A stretch of 64,000 nucleotides of DNA from Haemophilus parainfluenzae (GCF_900638025.1 NZ_LR134481.1:1922001-1986000); one strand, 5' to 3'. Shown: positions 29,657-38,817, counted from the stretch's first letter. Program-made: numbers and translations. The notes: generated by a model not told the origin, from the letters alone.

Positions 29657-29678
29657 TTTTGCGATACTGATCGCAAAT
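29657..29678 (-). promoter_or_regulatory. CRP-S (Sxy-dependent) competence site upstream of comN
   Basis: Palindrome TTTTGCGAT-N4-ATCGCAAAT. The TGCGA...TCGCA half-sites are the mark of CRP-S sites, which need Sxy as well as CRP; ordinary CRP sites have TGTGA. It predicts that comNOPQ belongs to the competence regulon. Confidence 0.85.
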
Positions 29679-29766
29679 TTCTTTTAAAAAACGGGAAAAA
29701 ACGTGAATTAAACATTTTCAACTGGCTATTTACTAAAACTCCCTTATAATAGGCGACCTATTTATC

Positions 29767-29778
29767 TGTTCTTTAAAA
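29767..29778 (+). promoter_or_regulatory. boxA-like element in the suhB leader
   Basis: TGTTCTTTAAAA matches rRNA-type boxA (TGCTCTTTAACA) at 10 of 12 positions and ends 3 nt before the ribosome site GGTGG. In E. coli, Nus factors bind a boxA in the suhB leader to limit SuhB synthesis. A -10 TATAAT at 29745-29750 places the element in the early transcript. Confidence 0.6.
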
Positions 29779-29790
29779 TCTGGTGGAAAT

Positions 29791-30591
29791 ATGAATCCAA
29801 TGTTAAATATCGCTATTCGTGCGGCACGAAAAGCGGGCAACGTAATTGCTAAAAACTATGAGCGCCGTGATGATATCCAAACAAGTAAAAAAGGTATTAA
29901 TGATTATGTGACTAGCGTCGATAAAGCTGCTGAAGCTGAGATCATTGAAATCATTCAAAAATCTTATCCTGATCATACAATTATCAGTGAAGAGCGTGGT
30001 GCATTAGAAGGCAAAGACAGTGATATTCAATGGGTGATTGATCCACTAGATGGCACAACCAACTTCATAAAAGGTTTGCCACATTTCTCTGTATCTATTG
30101 CTATCCGTGTAAAAAACCGTACCGAAGTAGGTGTGGTTTACGATCCTATTCGTAATGAATTATTCACTGCTGTGCGTGGTGAAGGCGCAAAATTAAATGA
30201 AGTGCGTTTACGTGTAGATAGCCAAAATGAACTTAACGGGGCGATTTTAGCCACCGGTTTCCCATTCAAACAACCAAGCTTGATGCCAACTCAATTTGCT
30301 ATCATGAATAACTTAATTGATGAAGCAGCAGATTTCCGTCGTACGGGTTCTGCCGCATTAGACCTTTGCTATGTGGCTTCAGGTCGTGTTGACGGCTATT
30401 TCGAAATGGGCTTAAAACCTTGGGATTGCGCAGCAGGTGATTTAATCGTGCGTGAAGCTGGTGGTTTAGTATGTGATTTCAATGCGGGTCATGGCTATTT
30501 ACGCTCAGGCAACATTGTCGCTGCTCCAGCGCGTATTTTAAAAGAAATGCTAAATAAAATTCAGCCTTGCCTAACTGAACAAGTGAAGTAA
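29791..30591 (+). CDS. suhB: Inositol-1-monophosphatase / Nus-complex factor SuhB
   Basis: A Mg2+-dependent inositol monophosphatase that in E. coli is also part of the rRNA transcription antitermination complex. It has 266 residues with the family motifs: EERG (67-70), DPLDGTTNF (84-92) and the C-terminal WDCAAGDL metal site. It is a single gene, transcribed away from the competence operon. The leader carries a -10 TATAAT and a boxA-like element. Transcription runs toward an inverted uptake-signal pair interrupted by an insertion sequence. Confidence 0.95.
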   Translation: MNPMLNIAIRAARKAGNVIAKNYERRDDIQTSKKGINDYVTSVDKAAEAEIIEIIQKSYPDHTIISEERGALEGKDSDIQWVIDPLDGTTNFIKGLPHFSVSIAIRVKNRTEVGVVYDPIRNELFTAVRGEGAKLNEVRLRVDSQNELNGAILATGFPFKQPSLMPTQFAIMNNLIDEAADFRRTGSAALDLCYVASGRVDGYFEMGLKPWDCAAGDLIVREAGGLVCDFNAGHGYLRSGNIVAAPARILKEMLNKIQPCLTEQVK

Positions 30592-30642
30592 ACCTTAACA
30601 AAAGTGCGGTGAAATTTGATCTGACCCCAAAAAGTTAGACTG

Positions 30643-31353
30643 TTATTTAAAGGATTGTTTTCGATATTGTACCGGACTCAGTCCTTTTAATTTTAGTTGA
30701 ATCCGTCGGTGATTATAGTAATCCAAATAATCCCTGACGGCATCAACTATCTCCTCTCTACTGTTAAATTCCCGACCATAAAAACATTCTGTTTTTAATC
30801 GTCCAAAGAAACTTTCCATTGCGGCGTTGTCCAAGCAATTCCCTTTTCTCGACATACTTTGAATGATGCCATGTTCAGCCAAGATTCGACGATAAGCCAC
30901 CATTTGATATTGCCATCCCTGGTCTGAATGTAAAATGACACCACAAGCTTTATTTAATCCTTTGACGGCTTGCATTAACATGTCCTCTACTTGCGCCCAG
31001 TTTGGGGAATAGCTGAGATTATATGAAACTATCTCATTGTTAAATAAGTCTAAAATTGGGGATAAATAGACTTTGCTCCCATCTTTCGCCTTAAACTCGG
31101 TGATATCGGTCACCCATTTTTGGTTCGGGGCCGTTGCACTAAAATCGCGTTCAAGATGATTCGGTGCAATCACCCCTATCGTGCCTCGATAGGTCGTAAA
31201 TTTCTTGCTTTTTCTTGACCGCACTTGAAGCCCAAGTGTCTGCATTAAACGTTGAACTTTTTTATGATTCACGCCTGGCAAGCAGGCATGAACACGTCGG
31301 TAGCCATAATCAGGATGGTTGGCTTTGATGCGTTTAATGGTCTTTTTCAACAA
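30643..31353 (-). CDS. IS150-type transposase OrfB (DDE integrase domain)
   Basis: Catalytic half of an IS3-family transposase. The DDE triad is visible: Asp in WVTDITEF, Asp in LHSDQGWQYQ and Glu in AAMESFFGRLK, with the HRRIQLKLKGLSPVQYR tail typical of the group. The first listed codon is only a TTG; the same frame stays open upstream into orfA (for example EIIQRLRTRYPLKWLLGFAQ), so the working protein is probably an OrfAB fusion made by -1 frameshifting. The catalytic frame looks intact. Confidence 0.88.
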   Translation of the reverse strand: MLKKTIKRIKANHPDYGYRRVHACLPGVNHKKVQRLMQTLGLQVRSRKSKKFTTYRGTIGVIAPNHLERDFSATAPNQKWVTDITEFKAKDGSKVYLSPILDLFNNEIVSYNLSYSPNWAQVEDMLMQAVKGLNKACGVILHSDQGWQYQMVAYRRILAEHGIIQSMSRKGNCLDNAAMESFFGRLKTECFYGREFNSREEIVDAVRDYLDYYNHRRIQLKLKGLSPVQYRKQSFK

Positions 31354-31448
31354 CTCATCCTTATCCAGTTTAATCTGAAGTTTAGCAAAAAACGTACTAC
31401 GCGCTAATTGTGCAAAGCCTAAAAGCCATTTTAACGGATAGCGTGTTC

Positions 31449-31802
31449 TTAACCTTTGGATAATTTCCGTTGCTCGGCTTCGTCCTGAAGTCTGAGCCTT
31501 CTCAACTCCTTTAGGTAGGCTACCTCCGCTTCAAGCTGTAAAATTCTCAGGCGTAAACGGTCTTCTTCAGTTTTGGGTGGCGGTGGCATTTTTGCATATT
31601 TGGGTTTCATCGGCGGTCGTCCTGATGGTTTACGGGGAATAAGTCCTTTTATGCCACTTTTTTCAAATCGTTTCAACCATGTCCCGACTAGGGAGTTGGA
31701 AGGAATATTGTAAAAACGCGCAGTTTCTCTAATACTCATTTTCCCATTCAAAATAGGTTGAAGAACCTGTAATTTAAATTCGATTGTGTAGTGTTTACCC
31801 AT
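31449..31802 (-). CDS. IS150-type transposase OrfA (helix-turn-helix subunit)
   Basis: A 117-residue DNA-binding protein: a helix-turn-helix (SIRETARFYNIPSNSLVGTWLKRF, about 23-46), a basic Pro-rich hinge, and a leucine-zipper-like helix (LRLRILQLEAEVAYLKEL). The orfB frame is -1 relative to it. No A6G heptamer is present; A_AAG at 31509-31512 with GGAG just after is a possible slippage site. Confidence 0.85.
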   Translation of the reverse strand: MGKHYTIEFKLQVLQPILNGKMSIRETARFYNIPSNSLVGTWLKRFEKSGIKGLIPRKPSGRPPMKPKYAKMPPPPKTEEDRLRLRILQLEAEVAYLKELRRLRLQDEAEQRKLSKG

Positions 31803-31884
31803 AAAAAAATCTGCACCTCAATTGTTGGTTTGTTGAGTCCAACTTTTGGGGTGCAGATCAAATTTCACCGCACTTTTTTTCTGA

Positions 31885-32901
31885 CTAATTTCTGTCGAGT
31901 GGCTTTCTATTTTCTTCCGTTTCTGGCTCAAGATCCAATTTTGCCATAAGAAGCTGATCGCCATCTTCTTCTGGGTTGCCTGTCACTAACAATTTATCGC
32001 CATAGAAAATAGAGTTCGCACCAGCCATAAAACACATGGCTTGCATTTCTTCACTCATGCCTTGACGGCCTGCAGAAAGGCGAACATAACTTTTTGGCAT
32101 AGTAATACGCGCAACGGCAATAGTGCGAACAAACTCCGTCCAATCTAAATCAGCTGCATCGGCCATTGGTGTGCCTTCCACTTTCACTAATTGGTTAATT
32201 GGCACGGACTCTGGCTGCGGATCAAGATTTGCCAAACTTGCAATGAGGCCTGCTCGCTCTTTACGGGTTTCGTTCATGCCCACAATACCACCACAGCAAA
32301 CTTTCAAACCGGCATGACGAACTTTTCCTAACGTACTTAAGCGATCATCAAAACGGCGTGTGCCAATGACATTGTGATAATTCTCTGGCGCGGTATCTAT
32401 ATTATGGTTGTAATAATCCAATCCTGCATCTTTTAACTCTTCCGCCATACCATCTTGCAACAGCCCAAAGGTGCCGCAAGTTTCTAAGCCAATATCTTTT
32501 ACCGCACGAATAATCGCCGTCACTTTTTCCATATCCTTTGGCTTAGGACCACGCCATGCTGCGCCCATACAAAAACGTCCTGCACCACGTGCTTTCGCAA
32601 TTTTGGCTTTTTCAACAATTTCATCAATATCCAAGATCTGCTGATTTTGTACACCTGTTTGATAACGTGCTGATTGTGGGCAATAACCACAATCCTCTGG
32701 ACAGCCACCCGTTTTAATCGACATCAACGTCGATAACTGTATCGCGCCAGGGTTGAAATGCTCTCGATGTACTTGAGCCGCACGATAGACTAATTCTAAA
32801 AAAGGTGTTTCAAATAGTGCTTCGACTTTACAAACAGACCAATACTCCACTGAAGGATGGGGCGTAATAGATGAAAGCTGTACTACATTTGTGGTTGTCA
32901 T
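31885..32901 (-). CDS. bioB: Biotin synthase
   Basis: Radical-SAM enzyme that inserts sulfur into dethiobiotin, the last step of biotin synthesis. The 338-residue protein has the iron-sulfur motif CPEDCGYC (Cys67, Cys71, Cys74) and the conserved [12 protein letters not shown] stretch. No other bio gene is near and no BirA operator was seen upstream. It lies 74 bp after thiQ, in the same direction. Confidence 0.96.
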   Translation of the reverse strand: MTTTNVVQLSSITPHPSVEYWSVCKVEALFETPFLELVYRAAQVHREHFNPGAIQLSTLMSIKTGGCPEDCGYCPQSARYQTGVQNQQILDIDEIVEKAKIAKARGAGRFCMGAAWRGPKPKDMEKVTAIIRAVKDIGLETCGTFGLLQDGMAEELKDAGLDYYNHNIDTAPENYHNVIGTRRFDDRLSTLGKVRHAGLKVCCGGIVGMNETRKERAGLIASLANLDPQPESVPINQLVKVEGTPMADAADLDWTEFVRTIAVARITMPKSYVRLSAGRQGMSEEMQAMCFMAGANSIFYGDKLLVTGNPEEDGDQLLMAKLDLEPETEENRKPLDRN

Positions 32902-32975
32902 TATATTTTCCTTGTTTTAAGCAACGTCGCTTTTATTAAATTGAGCATATTACTCTGCAATATGATAAAAAGAGA

Positions 32976-33605
32976 TCAGATCACTTTTCCTTGATGAATT
33001 TCAATCACTCGATCAATATGCCGTTCAATTTCTTTGGGTTGATGTGTCACCAATAACATGGTGAGCTTTTTCTCTTCACATAATTGATCCATTAAATCCT
33101 GCATTTCAATGCGTAATTTAGGATCGAGTGCAGAAAAAGGCTCATCCAATAATAAAATGGGTTTATCTCGTAGCAAACAGCGCGCCAATGCCACTCGCTG
33201 TTTTTGTCCACCTGAAAGTGCGGTCGGTTTTCTCGTTAAAAAATCCTGTAAATTAACTGCTCTAGCAGCTTGTTCTACAAGGGCTTTTTCTTCTGCATTT
33301 AAGGCTAAATTCGGTTTTAAACCTAAAGCAATATTCTCTTCTACGGAAAGATGAGTAAAGAGATTGTTTTCCTGAAATAGCATGGAAACAGGGCGTTCAA
33401 AAGGTGCTGTTTTGGTATGATTTTCATCATTTAGCCAAATCTCGCCACTATCGGCATATTCGAAACCGGCAATTAAATTCAGTAAGGTACTTTTTCCTGC
33501 GCCACTTTCACCAATAATGGCGATTTTTTCCTGGGCTTGAATATGTAAATCAAATACCATCGGCATGGATTGATAATTGAAGACCACATTATTTAATTTA
33601 ATCAT
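32976..33605 (-). CDS. thiQ: Thiamine ABC transporter ATP-binding protein
   Basis: ATPase of the ThiBPQ importer for thiamine and its phosphates. I start it at ATG 33605 (209 residues), which overlaps the thiP end by 8 nt; the seven codons further upstream are not conserved-looking. It has Walker [10 protein letters not shown], signature LSGGQKQR and Walker [13 protein letters not shown]. It is the last gene of thiB-thiP-thiQ. Confidence 0.93.
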   Translation of the reverse strand: MIKLNNVVFNYQSMPMVFDLHIQAQEKIAIIGESGAGKSTLLNLIAGFEYADSGEIWLNDENHTKTAPFERPVSMLFQENNLFTHLSVEENIALGLKPNLALNAEEKALVEQAARAVNLQDFLTRKPTALSGGQKQRVALARCLLRDKPILLLDEPFSALDPKLRIEMQDLMDQLCEEKKLTMLLVTHQPKEIERHIDRVIEIHQGKVI

Positions 33606-35202
33606 GTAGTTCCTTCTGCCCTTCAATAAACATAAATAAACCTAAACATAAGCCCAATAAAATCAATGCCGTCACTGCTGCCTCTTGGCTTCGATATTGC
33701 CCGATTTGTTGATAAAGCAAATGAGGCAAAGAAGTAAAATCAGGGCTACCAAATAAGGCTATCGCTGTAAAATCGCCGAGTGATAAAGTCGTTGCGAGTG
33801 CCAAGGCATATTTCAACGGGGCTTTTAGTAGCGGATATTCAATTAAACGAAAACGCTGCCAGCCTGTAATATTCAGCGATAAACAGAGTTTTTCATAATA
33901 TTGCATCGATTGATTCATTGGTGTATTAAGAATTTTGATCACAAATGGTAAAGCTGCCAAGGCGTTACAAACAGATACCACCACAAACAAATGCCCTGCT
34001 GAGAAATCAATATCTTGCAACCAAAGGAATAAGCCTACAGCTAAGACAATCGTCGGAATGGCTAAAATCATCATGCCCCCCGTTAAAATTAAGTGTGCTA
34101 ATTTTGGATGAGATAACCATTGTAGCTGACGGGAGAGTAACAATAAGAAGAATCCAAATAATACCGATAAAATCCCTGCTATCGGTGCCATGGTTAATGA
34201 ATAAGCAATCGCCTTCCATAATTGTGGATTTTGCCAATAGCCAAATAATTGGGTAGCTGACAAACCCTGGAAAATAATATTGAATAAGGGACTTAAAATA
34301 AATAAGCACACCGAGAATAAGACAAAAACATGTCCAAATTTGACCGCTCTTGAAACAGGTAAAACCCATCGATAACGTTGCGAAATCTGCGTTTCAGGTG
34401 CTTTCGCCCAATATTGTGAAAGTGAAAATAATGCAAAACAAAATGCAAATTGTACCAACGCAAAAAATGCGGCTTTGGGTAAATCAAATTCAAAGAAAAT
34501 GGCTTGGTAAATCGCGACTTCTAATGTGCTATTTTGCGGCCCGCCACCAAGCGCCAATACAATCGTAAAACTGGTGAAACACAGCATAAAAATCAGCACA
34601 AAGGCAGACACGATTTGACTTTTCAAATAAGGCCATTCAATTAAGCGGAAAAATGTGAAACCTTTGATATTTAATTGTGCCGCAAGTTGATGCTGTTCGG
34701 TCGGCACACTTTGCAAAGCCTGCAAACTCATTCTGGCAGATAAGGGAATATTAAAAAATAAATGGGCAATGAGAATACCACTTAAACCATAAATAGAGGG
34801 TTTCCACGAAATATCTAAGGTTTGCAGCAGTTGTGTTAGCCAACCGGCCGTGCCATAAATACCAATCAAACCGAAAATAGCCAGTAATGCAGGCAAGACA
34901 AATGTGAGGGAAAAAATGCGTAAAATGAGCGATTTGCCTTTGAAATCTAAATAGAAAAAAGCGCGTGCAAATAAAGTTCCAATTACGCTAGAAAGCAAGG
35001 CTGACAAGAATGCCTGCCCGACACTAAAGGCGATAACTTGATGCAAATAATCGTCTTGTAAGAAATCAGATAAGGCATAATCACTTCCAACTGAAAAAAC
35101 CGCAGAAAGTGAAAATCCATAGAGTAAAACAATGAAAAAGATGACCGCACTTCCGCCCAAATAATGGCGAGGACGAAAATGCGGATGTTGCAATAAGTAC
35201 AT
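33598..35202 (-). CDS. thiP: Thiamine ABC transporter permease
   Basis: A 534-residue inner-membrane protein with about twelve hydrophobic segments and two permease halves, each with an EAA-type loop ([21 protein letters not shown] and [21 protein letters not shown] regions), as expected for ThiP. I use ATG 35202; the TTG one codon earlier is the alternative. It follows thiB by 5 nt. Confidence 0.93.
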   Translation of the reverse strand: MYLLQHPHFRPRHYLGGSAVIFFIVLLYGFSLSAVFSVGSDYALSDFLQDDYLHQVIAFSVGQAFLSALLSSVIGTLFARAFFYLDFKGKSLILRIFSLTFVLPALLAIFGLIGIYGTAGWLTQLLQTLDISWKPSIYGLSGILIAHLFFNIPLSARMSLQALQSVPTEQHQLAAQLNIKGFTFFRLIEWPYLKSQIVSAFVLIFMLCFTSFTIVLALGGGPQNSTLEVAIYQAIFFEFDLPKAAFFALVQFAFCFALFSLSQYWAKAPETQISQRYRWVLPVSRAVKFGHVFVLFSVCLFILSPLFNIIFQGLSATQLFGYWQNPQLWKAIAYSLTMAPIAGILSVLFGFFLLLLSRQLQWLSHPKLAHLILTGGMMILAIPTIVLAVGLFLWLQDIDFSAGHLFVVVSVCNALAALPFVIKILNTPMNQSMQYYEKLCLSLNITGWQRFRLIEYPLLKAPLKYALALATTLSLGDFTAIALFGSPDFTSLPHLLYQQIGQYRSQEAAVTALILLGLCLGLFMFIEGQKELHD

Positions 35203-35207
35203 CAATA

Positions 35208-36206
35208 CTACTTAGATAACGCTTTTTGCCATTGATTAATCCAGCCTTTAAGCTGCCCACTTGTCACCGTTGCGGTATCTAAAATACGCATTGATTTTGA
35301 GTGAGAATTAAGCGCATCAATATGACTTTCGATATTAGTCTCTACCACGGGTAACATGACATTATTTTTAGCAATATCCGCTTGGGCTTGCGGAGAAAGT
35401 AAGAATCCTAAAAATTCATCAGCACAGGCATTATTGCGGTTAGCAACTTTTGCTGCGACTTCAACTTGTAAGACGCTACCCTCTGCAAATTCCGTTGCCA
35501 TATAATTGTCTTTTTGTTCAGAAAGAATATGGTAAATCGGTGAAGTATTGACGCTTAAAACCATATCACCTTCACCTTTTAAGAAGGCCCCATAAGACTC
35601 GGTCCAACCTTTTGTGACCGTGACAGTATGTTTAGAAAGGGTTTTCCAGGCATTTGCGACATCTGCTGCTGGATAAACTGCATTCATCCAAAGTAATAAA
35701 CCACGTCCAATACTGCTCGTACGTGGATCTTGATATAACACTTTAAGATCTTGACGCTCAACTAATTCTTTTAAGCTTTTTGGAGGATTAGCCAGCTTAT
35801 TTTTGTCATAAATAAACGCATATTGCGCATAATCAAATGGTAAAAAAGTTTTATTTTCCCATTTAATCGGTAAACGTAACTGGCTTAAATCCACTTTATT
35901 TGGCTCAAAAATATTGAGTTTTTGTGCTTCTTCAATTTGATAGCTATCTAAACCAAGTACCACGTCGGCTTTAATTTTTTTACCTTCTAGACGTACACGG
36001 TTAAACAAAGTACCGTTATTGTCAAAAGCCACATAATTCAGCTTACATTGCGGAAACTGTTGTTCAAAAGCCGCTTTAACTTTTGGTCCGGCACTCCAAT
36101 CCGCACTAAATGAATCATAAGTATAAACATCTAATGTTTGAGGCGCAGCTTGTGCGAAAGTGGAAGCGGTAAAAAGTGCGGTTAAAATGGGAAGCGTTTT
36201 CTTCAT
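35208..36206 (-). CDS. thiB: Periplasmic thiamine-binding protein
   Basis: Solute-binding protein for thiamine, TMP and TPP, 332 residues with a Sec signal peptide cut near AQA-A. Conserved parts are LDVYTYDSFSADWSAGP and the DPRTSSIGRGLLLWM ligand region. It is the first gene of thiBPQ and is preceded by a TPP riboswitch, so the operon should be off when TPP is plentiful. Confidence 0.95.
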   Translation of the reverse strand: MKKTLPILTALFTASTFAQAAPQTLDVYTYDSFSADWSAGPKVKAAFEQQFPQCKLNYVAFDNNGTLFNRVRLEGKKIKADVVLGLDSYQIEEAQKLNIFEPNKVDLSQLRLPIKWENKTFLPFDYAQYAFIYDKNKLANPPKSLKELVERQDLKVLYQDPRTSSIGRGLLLWMNAVYPAADVANAWKTLSKHTVTVTKGWTESYGAFLKGEGDMVLSVNTSPIYHILSEQKDNYMATEFAEGSVLQVEVAAKVANRNNACADEFLGFLLSPQAQADIAKNNVMLPVVETNIESHIDALNSHSKSMRILDTATVTSGQLKGWINQWQKALSK

Positions 36207-36253
36207 TATGCGTTCTCCTTATTTTTTGCATAACGAAACAGCATAATGAGATG

Positions 36254-36330
36254 ATTAGTTTCCTACGCCAGCATTATCTGTTTCAGGTTCACGGGTGTTT
36301 CTCAGCCATTAGTATTGGCACCCCGACTAA
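36254..36330 (-). ncRNA. TPP riboswitch (THI-box) controlling thiBPQ
   Basis: On the minus strand the conserved THI-box parts appear in order: GGGGTGCC, GGCTGAGA, ACCCGTGAACCTGA, CAGATAATGCTGGCGTAGG and GAAA. This is the full aptamer core, and it ends about 50 nt before thiB. No clear downstream terminator hairpin is seen, so control may act on translation. Confidence 0.95.
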
Positions 36331-36437
36331 GTGTAATGTAGTCTAACGTAATGGAATTTTATCAACAAGTTATTTCATTTAAAAATGTTAATCCGATCAC
36401 ACTTTTATATCGGGTTTATCATTTTTTGAGCAAAAGA

Positions 36438-36459
36438 AAACCTGCTAAAAAGCAGGTTT
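36438..36459 (-). terminator. Terminator of grxD
   Basis: Hairpin AAACCTGCT-AAAA-AGCAGGTTT followed on the minus strand by TCTTTTG, about 20 nt past the grxD stop. Confidence 0.75.
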
Positions 36460-36480
36460 ATCTTGGTCATCTATCGTCAA

Positions 36481-36807
36481 TTAAGCTTGATGTTTAGCCG
36501 CTACTTCGCTTAATAAAGTTTGAAGTTCGCCTGATTGATACATTTCTAAAATAATATCACAGCCACCAATTAACTCACCTTCTACCCATAATTGTGGGAA
36601 AGTTGGCCAGTTTGCATAAGCCGGTAATTCAGCACGAATATCTGGGTGTTGAAGAATATCAACATAGCCAAAAGGTACTTTGCAGTTCATTAATACTTCA
36701 GATGCACGCGCTGAGAAACCACAAGAAGGTAATTTTGGTGAACCTTTCATGTAAATTAAAATTGGGTTTTCAGCGATTTGTTTTTTGATTTTGTCTAACG
36801 TTTCCAT
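36481..36807 (-). CDS. grxD: Monothiol glutaredoxin GrxD (Grx4)
   Basis: A CGFS-type monothiol glutaredoxin that carries and delivers [2Fe-2S] clusters. It has 108 residues; CGFS lies at 29-32, preceded by the KGSPKLPS loop, with WPTFPQLWV and GGCDII supplying glutathione contacts. It is a single gene between the thi operon and a TPM-domain gene. Confidence 0.95.
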   Translation of the reverse strand: METLDKIKKQIAENPILIYMKGSPKLPSCGFSARASEVLMNCKVPFGYVDILQHPDIRAELPAYANWPTFPQLWVEGELIGGCDIILEMYQSGELQTLLSEVAAKHQA

Positions 36808-36882
36808 AATGTTCCTTGTTCAAATAAGTCTGAATAGAACGCTATTCTAGCATAAGATAGAACCTGAGTGAAAGACTTGGTC

Positions 36883-37683
36883 TTACCAACTTCCACCTGC
36901 TCCACCGCCGCCAAAGCCACCGCCACCAAAACCACCACCAGAAGAACCACCGCCACCAAAGCCTCCACCAAATCCGCCTCCGAAACCGGAACCGCCACCA
37001 CGTCGACGAGAAATCGTACTTTGACGAATAATTTTATTCAGTTGATCACGTTGATTCGGGCTAATATAGACTTCATCTTTGTGATATTGGAATTCACCAA
37101 ATAATACAATAGCAATAAACGCCAATACCATTAAGAATGGGATATACTTATCAAACGCATCTTCTTCAACTTGTGACGCATCAAACTCGCCTTTACTTGC
37201 TGCAATAATTTGGTTTAAGCCATCATTAATACCTTGTGCATATTGCCCTTGTTTAAATTGTGGCAAAATTGCCGAACGGATGACTTGCGATAAAAAAGCA
37301 TCCGGCAATACACCTTCTAAACCTTGCCCGGTTGCGATAAAAACTTTGCGATCATTTTTCGCAATCAGCATCAACACGCCATTGTTTAGATTTTTACGTC
37401 CGATCCCCCATTTATCACCTAAAGTAAAGGTATAATCAGCGATTTCATATTCACCAGTTGTAGGAACCAAAACAACCGCGATTTGTGAACTTGTTTCTTT
37501 ACTATAAGCAATCAGTTTATTTTCTAAAATTTGCTTATGTTCTGATGAAAGTGTGCTGGTGTAATCGTTTATATAATGGAAAGGATTTGGTGCAGGCGGA
37601 AATTCTGCCGCAACAACCATTTGAGCAAAAAAAATAAGGCTAAAAATAACCGCACTTTTCATAAAAGATAAAAGCTTAGCCAT
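36883..37683 (-). CDS. YgcG-like TPM-domain protein with Gly-rich tail
   Basis: A 266-residue protein: signal peptide (to about 25, MVVAA), a TPM domain (about 35-165, with DYTSTLSSEHKQILENKL, GDKWGIG and LIAKNDRKVFIATGQGLEG), one transmembrane segment near 187-203 and a C-terminal tail of Gly-Gly-Phe/Ser repeats ending in GAGGSW. This is the YgcG layout; TPM domains have been proposed as envelope chaperone or phosphatase modules. It overlaps the preceding TPM gene by 8 nt, following lemA, an association seen in many bacteria. Function unknown. Confidence 0.8.
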   Translation of the reverse strand: MAKLLSFMKSAVIFSLIFFAQMVVAAEFPPAPNPFHYINDYTSTLSSEHKQILENKLIAYSKETSSQIAVVLVPTTGEYEIADYTFTLGDKWGIGRKNLNNGVLMLIAKNDRKVFIATGQGLEGVLPDAFLSQVIRSAILPQFKQGQYAQGINDGLNQIIAASKGEFDASQVEEDAFDKYIPFLMVLAFIAIVLFGEFQYHKDEVYISPNQRDQLNKIIRQSTISRRRGGGSGFGGGFGGGFGGGGSSGGGFGGGGFGGGGAGGSW

Positions 37684-38125
37684 TAATAATTACCTCATTA
37701 GATAATTCATTCACATCATCAGGTTGAACAGGGAAATGACGAGATAAAATATCACAGATACGATCAATCGCATCGACAATGCCCTGTGTATAAGCTTTTT
37801 GTTTAAACTGCTCAATCATTAAATCGCATTGTAACTGCCAATAAGCCATATCAACAAATTGATGAATGCCTTTATCACCTACGATTGCACAGAGATGATT
37901 TTTATATCCCACATAAATCAACACAGCATTTTGTGCCGCTGTTTTATGCATTTCCAATTCACCAAACACTTCTAAAGCTCGTTCCATTGCAGACAGTTGT
38001 GCTGAATCCTTGGGTACTTTGCGTTCAATATAAACACGTACTTCAGCCGAACTTAAGCTTTCGAGGCGACTAATCGCCACCTCGATTTGCTTTTTATCTA
38101 CCGGAATTCTGGAAAAGAATGGCAT
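37676..38125 (-). CDS. Second TPM-domain protein, short and without signal peptide
   Basis: A 149-residue protein with a lone TPM domain (AEVRVYIERKVP near 28, TAAQNAVLIYVGYKNH, VGDKGIHQF). There is no signal peptide or membrane helix, so it may stay cytoplasmic or attach through partners. It lies 8 nt after lemA and overlaps the YgcG-like gene, forming lemA-TPM-ygcG. Role unknown. Confidence 0.75.
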   Translation of the reverse strand: MPFFSRIPVDKKQIEVAISRLESLSSAEVRVYIERKVPKDSAQLSAMERALEVFGELEMHKTAAQNAVLIYVGYKNHLCAIVGDKGIHQFVDMAYWQLQCDLMIEQFKQKAYTQGIVDAIDRICDILSRHFPVQPDDVNELSNEVIING

Positions 38126-38133
38126 AATAAACC

Positions 38134-38715
38134 TTAGTTAAAGTTTACAGTTGGTGCATTTTCTGAGCCAGCAGCTGATTTAAAATAAGGTTTTGCTTTA
38201 AAGCCAAAAATCATTGCTGCTAATTTTGTTGGGAATTGACGTACTTTTTCATTATAAATACGCGCGGCTTCATTGAATTTATTACGAGCGACATTGATAC
38301 GGTTTTCTGTCCCTTCAAGTTGAGATTGTAAATTCATAAAGCCTTCATGAGCTTTTAATTGGGGGTATTGTTCTACCGAAACAAGTAAACGAGATAATGC
38401 TGAACCCACTTGATTTTGGTTTTGTTGGAATTCGTTTAATTGTTCTTCCGTTAAATTAGACGGGTCAATTTTAGTTTGTGTCGCTTTCGCACGAGCTTCA
38501 ATCACATTGGTTAATGTTTGTTGTTCAAAATTAGCCTGACCTTTTACCGTATTCACTAAATTTGGAATTAAATCAGCACGACGTTGATAAGATGATTCAA
38601 CATTTGCCCAAACAGAATCAATTTCAGTTTCTGCTTTAACTAAACCATTGTAGCTTGACATTAAGCCTACCCCTGCAGCAACCGCAATAATAATCAAGAT
38701 AATCCACTTTTTCAT
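38134..38715 (-). CDS. LemA family protein
   Basis: A 193-residue LemA protein: N-terminal signal-anchor (KKWIILIIIAVAAGVGLM), then a helical bundle with the conserved NVESSYQRRADLIPNLVNTVKG motif and the Asn/Arg-rich YNEKVRQFP segment. LemA proteins are membrane-attached and of unknown function. It is the first gene of lemA-TPM-ygcG. Confidence 0.9.
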   Translation of the reverse strand: MKKWIILIIIAVAAGVGLMSSYNGLVKAETEIDSVWANVESSYQRRADLIPNLVNTVKGQANFEQQTLTNVIEARAKATQTKIDPSNLTEEQLNEFQQNQNQVGSALSRLLVSVEQYPQLKAHEGFMNLQSQLEGTENRINVARNKFNEAARIYNEKVRQFPTKLAAMIFGFKAKPYFKSAAGSENAPTVNFN

Positions 38716-38756
38716 TCAAAAATTCCTTCAATTTATAGGTTTAATTTATATAAGAA

Positions 38757-38782
38757 AAGACCTAAACCGAAGTTTAGGTCTT
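38757..38782 (-). terminator. Terminator of ompA
   Basis: An 11-bp stem AAGACCTAAAC / GTTTAGGTCTT with a 4-nt loop, followed on the minus strand by TTCTTAT, 35 nt past the ompA stop. Confidence 0.8.
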
Positions 38783-38817
38783 CTAATGTTAATCCGTTAA
38801 TGGATAACTAAATAAAA

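Larger units (their letters stand above)
30617..31860 (-). mobile_element. IS3-family (IS150-group) insertion sequence
   Basis: A 1244-bp element carries orfA and orfB of an IS3-type transposase. Imperfect terminal inverted repeats start TGATCTG and continue ACCCC-AAAA-GTT with two small indels between the ends. The flanks are AAAAGTGCGGTGAAATT on the left and its complement on the right, so the element lies in the loop of an inverted uptake-signal pair. The bases AAATTT occur at both borders, but this is palindromic, so a target duplication cannot be told apart. One uptake signal also lies inside the element at about 31219. Confidence 0.85.

Noticed and set aside
36868..37104. Plus-strand Thr/Ala-rich frame opposite the Gly-rich tail of the YgcG-like gene
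   Set aside because: It is the complement of Gly-Gly repeats and is not a gene.
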